Origin: an uncultured Clostridia bacterium
GTDB lineage: Bacteria; Bacillota; Clostridia; Christensenellales; Borkfalkiaceae
Assembly: GCA_944376035.1 (NCBI GenBank)
Contig: CALWBJ010000152.1
Coordinates: 1-13,378, forward strand
Length of the DNA: 13,378 nucleotides
Direction: 5' to 3'
Shown here in pieces: positions 11,662 to 13,378 of this stretch. The position numbers and the translations under genes are program-made. Numbering within the stretch: position 1 is the first letter of the stretch; each line of letters starts with the position of its first letter. The notes under the pieces are model-generated. The model was not told where the DNA came from. It was given only the letters and a program-made list of their open reading frames with translations, and did not search any database.

Positions 11662-13378
11662 TTATTTTAATATTGCTTTTATTCTTCTTATACCGCTTGA
11701 AGAACTTTCTTCTTTCTTTATTTCAAAATGTCCGAGTTCCGAAGTGTTTTTTGCGTGTGGTCCGCCGCATATCTGTTTATCCACGCCCGCTATGGTGTAT
11801 ACCGATATAATCTGGTCGTCGGATGTGGGATTAAATACGCCGTAAGCGCCTTCCGCTATCGCTTTGTTATAGGGAATTTCCTCTCTTACAACGTCTATCT
11901 TTTTGGATATAACGTCATTTACGAAATTTTCAAGCGTTTTAAGTTCTTCGTCGGTCATTTTATGGTCGAGATTAAAGTCAAAACGCAATCTCTCCTCGGT
12001 TATGTTCGAGCCTTTCTGTTCGGTATGATTTCCGAACATTTTTCTTAATCCCGCAAGCATAATATGTGTTGCGGTATGATATCTTGCTGTTATCTCGTTT
12101 CTCTCGGTAAGTCCGCCCTTTGCCGCCTGTGCCTGCGCCTTTGAAAGTTCCTGGTGCGCCTTGAACGCCTCTTCAAAGCCCTTTTCGTCAACGGTGAGTC
12201 CCCTTTCCGCAGCAAGTTCCGTGGTGAGTTCAAGCGGGAAACCGAACGTATCGTAAAGTCTGAATGCGGACTTTCCGGAAATCATTGTTTCGGGTACGTA
12301 TGAAGGGTCTTTCGCGCTCATAAACGCGTTCTTGCGCTCCATACCCGTAACGCATTTTTCAAACTCTTTCATTCCCGACGCGAGCGCCGATTCGAATTTG
12401 TTTATTTCCTTGGTTATCTCTTCTAAAATATAGTCTTCTTTTTCCACAAGCAGCGGATAGGCTTCGTCATAGACTTTTTCTATGAATATTTTTGCCACTC
12501 CGCACATTTCTTTGGCGTCAATAGAGAGATTTTTGCAATATCTGACCGCACGGCGCATAAGCCTTCTCAAAATATATCCCGCGCCCGTATTGGAGGGAGT
12601 AATTCCGTTCATGTCGCCTATGAGCATGACGGACGTTCTCGTGTGGTCGGCGATTATACGCATTGCCTTTGTATCCGACTCGTTTTCTCCGTACTTTCTG
12701 CCCGATACTTTTTCGAGATATTTTATCGCGCCGTCGAAAAGGTCGGTTTTATATCCGTCGGTAAGACCGTTAAGGAATAATAGCAGTCTGTCAAGCCCGA
12801 AACCCGTATCTACGTTCTTGTTTTCAAGTTCTTCGTACCTGCCGCCTTCGAGTTTTTTATACTGCATATAAACGTCGTTGCCGATCTCTACGTATCTGCC
12901 GCACTTACAGTTTACGTCGCACGTGGGACAGCATTTTTTGTCGTCTCTCGGATAAAACCACTCGTTATCGGGTCCGCACGGCGTGCCGACCGTTCCTTCA
13001 AGTTCCCACCAGTTATTTGATTTATCGAGATAAAAAATATTTTCCTCTTTTATTCCGAGTGCTTTTAAATATTCAGCCGTTTCGGTATCTCTCGGAGCGG
13101 CGCTGTTGCCCTCAAAGACGGTAGAGCAGATTTTGTCCTTATCGAAACCGAAAACCTCGGTAAGAAGTTCAAAAGACCATCTCGTTTTTTCCTTTTTAAA
13201 ATAATCGCCGAGACTCCAATTTCCCATCATTTCGAAAAAAGTAAAATGAGTAGCGTCGCCCACCGAGTCTATATCGACAGTTCTGACGCATCCCTGCACG
13301 TTACAAAGTCTCGTGCCTTTGGGGTGTTTTTTGCCGAGAAGATAAGGCATCAGCGGCTGCATACCCGCCACGTTGAAC
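11662..13378 (-). CDS. alaS: Alanine-tRNA ligase, 5' end outside window, short form
   Basis: AlaRS charges tRNA-Ala and clears mischarged Ser/Gly. The frame is open to the right edge (TTC AAC GTG GCG GGT ATG...), so roughly the first 35-40 residues are missing. Visible parts are the class II core (NVAGMQPLMPYL; motif 2 THFTFFEMMGNWSLGDYFKK; motif 3 VDTGFGLDRLL), the helical tRNA-binding part, and the editing domain with HTATH and CGGPH. A cysteine-rich insert (CCPTC, then CKCGRYVEI) follows CGPDNEWFY. The protein ends right after the editing domain (SSSGIRRIKAILK). The ~250-residue C-terminal DHHA1/C-Ala domain of typical ~870-residue enzymes is absent. No downstream frame holds it, and the stop is followed at once by a promoter. 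Short AlaRS of this type occurs in some reduced lineages, from memory. All catalytic parts seen are intact. Confidence 0.95.
   Translation of the reverse strand, partial: FNVAGMQPLMPYLLGKKHPKGTRLCNVQGCVRTVDIDSVGDATHFTFFEMMGNWSLGDYFKKEKTRWSFELLTEVFGFDKDKICSTVFEGNSAAPRDTETAEYLKALGIKEENIFYLDKSNNWWELEGTVGTPCGPDNEWFYPRDDKKCCPTCDVNCKCGRYVEIGNDVYMQYKKLEGGRYEELENKNVDTGFGLDRLLLFLNGLTDGYKTDLFDGAIKYLEKVSGRKYGENESDTKAMRIIADHTRTSVMLIGDMNGITPSNTGAGYILRRLMRRAVRYCKNLSIDAKEMCGVAKIFIEKVYDEAYPLLVEKEDYILEEITKEINKFESALASGMKEFEKCVTGMERKNAFMSAKDPSYVPETMISGKSAFRLYDTFGFPLELTTELAAERGLTVDEKGFEEAFKAHQELSKAQAQAAKGGLTERNEITARYHTATHIMLAGLRKMFGNHTEQKGSNITEERLRFDFNLDHKMTDEELKTLENFVNDVISKKIDVVREEIPYNKAIAEGAYGVFNPTSDDQIISVYTIAGVDKQICGGPHAKNTSELGHFEIKKEESSSSGIRRIKAILK

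Overview
The window is a chromosomal segment of a Clostridia-type Firmicute. The evidence is the conserved era-region order read on the minus strand (yqfC, yqfD, 7TM-HD phosphodiesterase, ybeY, era, yqzL, recO). Strong AGGAGG-like ribosome sites, consensus TTGACA/TATAAT promoters, a C. symbiosum-like PPDK and the sporulation pair yqfCD agree with this. A spore-forming or recently spore-forming gut-type clostridium is a reasonable guess, but I cannot name a genus. Every convincing protein gene and the tRNA lie on the minus strand, so the biological order runs from the right end to the left.

Right to left: alaS (5' end outside the window; a short AlaRS without the C-terminal oligomerisation domain) is followed by a consensus promoter with a hairpin at its start point, then tRNA-Arg(ACG) and its terminator. 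The next ~600 bases (10762-11375) hold no intact gene. They contain a very strong hairpin, the 3' end of a plus-strand gene, a perfect TTGACA-17-TATAAT promoter on the minus strand, and a ~75-codon reading frame with no usual start codon. An aldo/keto reductase and a DUF296/PPC-domain protein follow, with a dyad in the leader of the latter and a terminator after it.

The housekeeping block then begins. yqfC-yqfD has a candidate SigE-type promoter. The 7TM-HD cyclic-di-AMP phosphodiesterase, ybeY (rRNA processing), era (30S assembly GTPase), yqzL and recO (recombination repair) are tightly packed. phoH, dgkA and cdd, which are interspersed here in Bacillus subtilis, are missing. Two membrane proteins of the block appear shortened internally: the HD protein lacks the extracellular domain and YqfD lacks a middle segment. 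ppdK (pyruvate, phosphate dikinase) follows recO under its own promoter and ends in a bidirectional terminator.

The left 1 kb is accessory. An ~830-bp element bounded by imperfect inverted repeats carries a protein resembling the N-terminal part of an IS21-type IstA transposase, without the catalytic domain. Next to its stop codon is a 31-base copy of the 3' end of a tRNA-Asn gene, then hairpins and terminators. At the extreme left edge are the promoter and ribosome site of a minus-strand gene whose coding region starts just outside; a 12-bp inverted repeat links its promoter spacer to its ribosome site.

The most unusual recurring pattern is regulatory. Three minus-strand promoters (left-edge gene, ppdK, alaS/tRNA-Arg gap) each have a hairpin or palindrome exactly at the predicted transcription start. 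I found no complete novel defence or CRISPR system in the window.
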